This document shows, piece after piece, positions 6,183 to 7,399 of a stretch of 7,399 bases of DNA. Made by a program: the position numbers and the translations under genes. The first letter of the stretch is position 1, and every line of letters starts with the position of its first letter. Under the pieces are notes generated by a model. That model did no database searches. It saw only the letters and a list, made by a program, of their open reading frames with translations, and was not told where the DNA came from. The stretch is from the NCBI GenBank assembly GCA_934167735.1, contig CAKPLV010000037.1, forward strand, positions 1 to 7,399, given 5' to 3'. The DNA is from an uncultured Clostridia bacterium (lineage in GTDB: Bacteria; Bacillota; Clostridia; TANB77; CAG-508).

Positions 6183-7085
6183 ATGTTAGAAAATTTGGTT
6201 ACAGATAAAAAATCAATAGAAAACATCAGTTACATAGATAGTATAGAAAATGAATCACAAAAAATTAATCTTGAAATTTCTTATCAAACAAACACAAGAA
6301 ATAAAATTATAAAACTTATTTCTTCTATTAATACAGAAATTAAGGAAAAACAAACTGATTTTACTTCAAGTGAATTATATAAATTCAGCCAAAAAGTAAA
6401 AAGCATTTATGATTCTCTTAATAAAAGTATTAATTTACTAACAATGCTAAAAAATAAAATTGGATTTTTACAAAATTATAAAGAACATCAAAATAAGAAT
6501 ATTTATGATAATCGTGCAAAAGAATACTCAAATTTTTTAACAAATAATTATAAAATTCTTTTGAACACTTGCAATAAACTTCAAAATTTTATTACAAATG
6601 AAAACAATAAGAAATTTTTTGAAACATTTCAAATTAATTTCAATAATGATATTTCTACTACTACTGATGAAAATGTATTAAATGATAATAATACTTTAAT
6701 TATATCTGAAAAAGATAATAAAGTTTTCTTGCCATACAAATTAGATGAAGTAAACTATTACTTAGACAATTACCCTGATCAATTTAATTCAATTGAAAAT
6801 GTGGTTGCTAAATTGTTTATTTTGCCTTTACAATATTATATTATTCATCCATCTATTGCAAGATTTCGTGAAGCTTATTCTTTATGTCGTAATAAAGAAA
6901 AGTGTAATGTTTTTGATAGCTTAAGTTATGGTTTTGAATTAATGTTAAATAATAAATTAAATCCAGCAATTATTGCAGCATGTAAAAATAAAGAACAATT
7001 ATCACATTATATTGAATGTTTAAATGAAAATTGTCTAAACGAATTTACTGATTTTGAAATAAAATTCGAAGTAAATCCAATATAA
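6183..7085 (+). CDS. Hypothetical protein, coiled-coil-like N-half and compact C-terminal domain
   Basis: I do not recognise a named family for this 300-residue protein. It has no signal peptide and no membrane-spanning segment, so it is probably cytoplasmic. Residues 1-155 are rich in Lys, Asn, Glu and Ile and look helical, possibly coiled coil (for example 40-100). Residues 156-170 form a polar Thr/Asn/Asp linker. Residues 171-300 look like a folded domain with distinctive parts: LIISEKDNKVFLPYKLDEV (172-190), ILPLQYYIIHPSIARFREAYSL (213-234), LNPAIIAACKN (259-269) and FEIKFEVNPI (291-300). It has six cysteines, five in the C-domain (C235, C241, C267, C279, C284), without a clear metal pattern. 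It has its own promoter, a strong RBS and a terminator, so it is a single-gene unit. It is divergent from polC and convergent with ddl. The Asn/Lys-rich N-half is more biased than its neighbours and probably evolves quickly. Confidence 0.85.
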   Translation: MLENLVTDKKSIENISYIDSIENESQKINLEISYQTNTRNKIIKLISSINTEIKEKQTDFTSSELYKFSQKVKSIYDSLNKSINLLTMLKNKIGFLQNYKEHQNKNIYDNRAKEYSNFLTNNYKILLNTCNKLQNFITNENNKKFFETFQINFNNDISTTTDENVLNDNNTLIISEKDNKVFLPYKLDEVNYYLDNYPDQFNSIENVVAKLFILPLQYYIIHPSIARFREAYSLCRNKEKCNVFDSLSYGFELMLNNKLNPAIIAACKNKEQLSHYIECLNENCLNEFTDFEIKFEVNPI

Positions 7086-7116
7086 AAAATCTATAGAATT
7101 AACTATAGATTTTTTT
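7084..7116. terminator. Bidirectional terminator shared by the convergent genes
   Basis: A perfect 13-bp inverted repeat (7084-7096 with 7103-7115) has a 6-base loop. Plus-strand transcripts end in a run of seven T (7110-7116), and minus-strand transcripts end in six T (complement of 7084-7089). The left arm overlaps the last two bases of the TAA of the 300-aa gene, and the right arm contains the final codons and stop of ddl. It therefore serves both genes and separates their transcripts. Confidence 0.88.
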
Positions 7117-7399
7117 CATTTAATGCTAATTTTATTAGTCTATCCAACAATTCTGAATAAGATATTTTTGATGCTTCAAATAATTTGGGATACATACTTA
7201 TTTTTGTAAATCCTGGCATTGTATTTATTTCATTTATATAAATTTTATTTGTATCTTTTTCAACGAAGAAATCAACTCTGGCTAATCCTTTTCCATCTAT
7301 TGCTCTAAATGCTTTTATAGCAATTTTTCTTATTTCTTCTATTAACTTCTCATCTATTGGTGCTGGAATAATTGTTTTTGATTCTGGAATATTATATTT
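7103..7399 (-). CDS. ddl: D-alanine--D-alanine ligase, C-terminal 98 residues only
   Basis: Ddl is an ATP-grasp ligase that joins two D-alanines for peptidoglycan precursor synthesis in the cytoplasm. Only the C-terminal 98 residues plus the stop TAG (7103-7105) are in the window; the start lies beyond the right edge. The visible part carries the end of the ATP-grasp fold: RVDFF (41-45 of the fragment, with metal-ligand Asp43) and then INEINTMPGFTKISMYP (55-71, with metal ligands Glu57 and Asn59). The GFT segment matches the conserved Ddl loop around the second D-Ala site. A Van-type D-Ala-D-Lac or D-Ala-D-Ser ligase has the same signatures here. The residues that decide specificity lie upstream and cannot be seen, so ddl is the default call. 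The gene converges on the 300-aa gene with 17 bases between the coding ends. Confidence 0.93.
   Translation of the reverse strand, partial: KYNIPESKTIIPAPIDEKLIEEIRKIAIKAFRAIDGKGLARVDFFVEKDTNKIYINEINTMPGFTKISMYPKLFEASKISYSELLDRLIKLALNEKNL

Overview
The window is very AT-rich and comes from a low-GC Gram-positive bacterium (Bacillota), most likely a clostridial lineage. The main evidence is a full-length PolC, the replicative polymerase class typical of Bacillota, with its exonuclease inserted in the PHP domain. AGGAGG-type ribosome binding sites, A/T-ending codons and short gaps with U-tract hairpins agree with this. Genus cannot be read from the sequence; an uncultured gut clostridium is a guess.

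Layout from left to right. A TetR-family regulator runs off the left edge on the minus strand and has its own well-formed promoter. The 333-base gap behind it (492-824) holds that promoter, a small palindrome that could be its operator, a cluster of five DnaA-box-like 9-mers (644-725) and a strong hairpin terminator (787-824). Then comes a minus-strand two-gene operon read right to left: polC (1126-5967, GTG start, 1613 aa), followed 7 bases later by a 97-aa DUF1294 membrane protein. The ribosome binding site of that small gene includes part of the polC stop codon. A 215-base divergent region (5968-6182) carries the polC promoter, a perfect 12-bp-arm palindrome and an extended -10 promoter for a plus-strand gene. 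That gene encodes a 300-aa protein (6183-7085) I cannot assign. It converges on the 3' end of a D-alanine--D-alanine ligase gene on the minus strand, cut by the right edge. The two convergent genes share one bidirectional terminator that includes the ligase stop codon.

The genes do not form one pathway. PolC is the chromosomal replicase, the ligase makes the D-Ala-D-Ala end of peptidoglycan precursors, the TetR protein probably controls an unseen or distant target, and the DUF1294 and 300-aa proteins have no known role. I see no mobile element, CRISPR array, tRNA or rRNA. The points most worth a second look are the DnaA-box cluster away from any dnaA gene, the duplicated OB-fold in PolC, the uncharacterised 300-aa protein, and the palindrome in the divergent polC control region.
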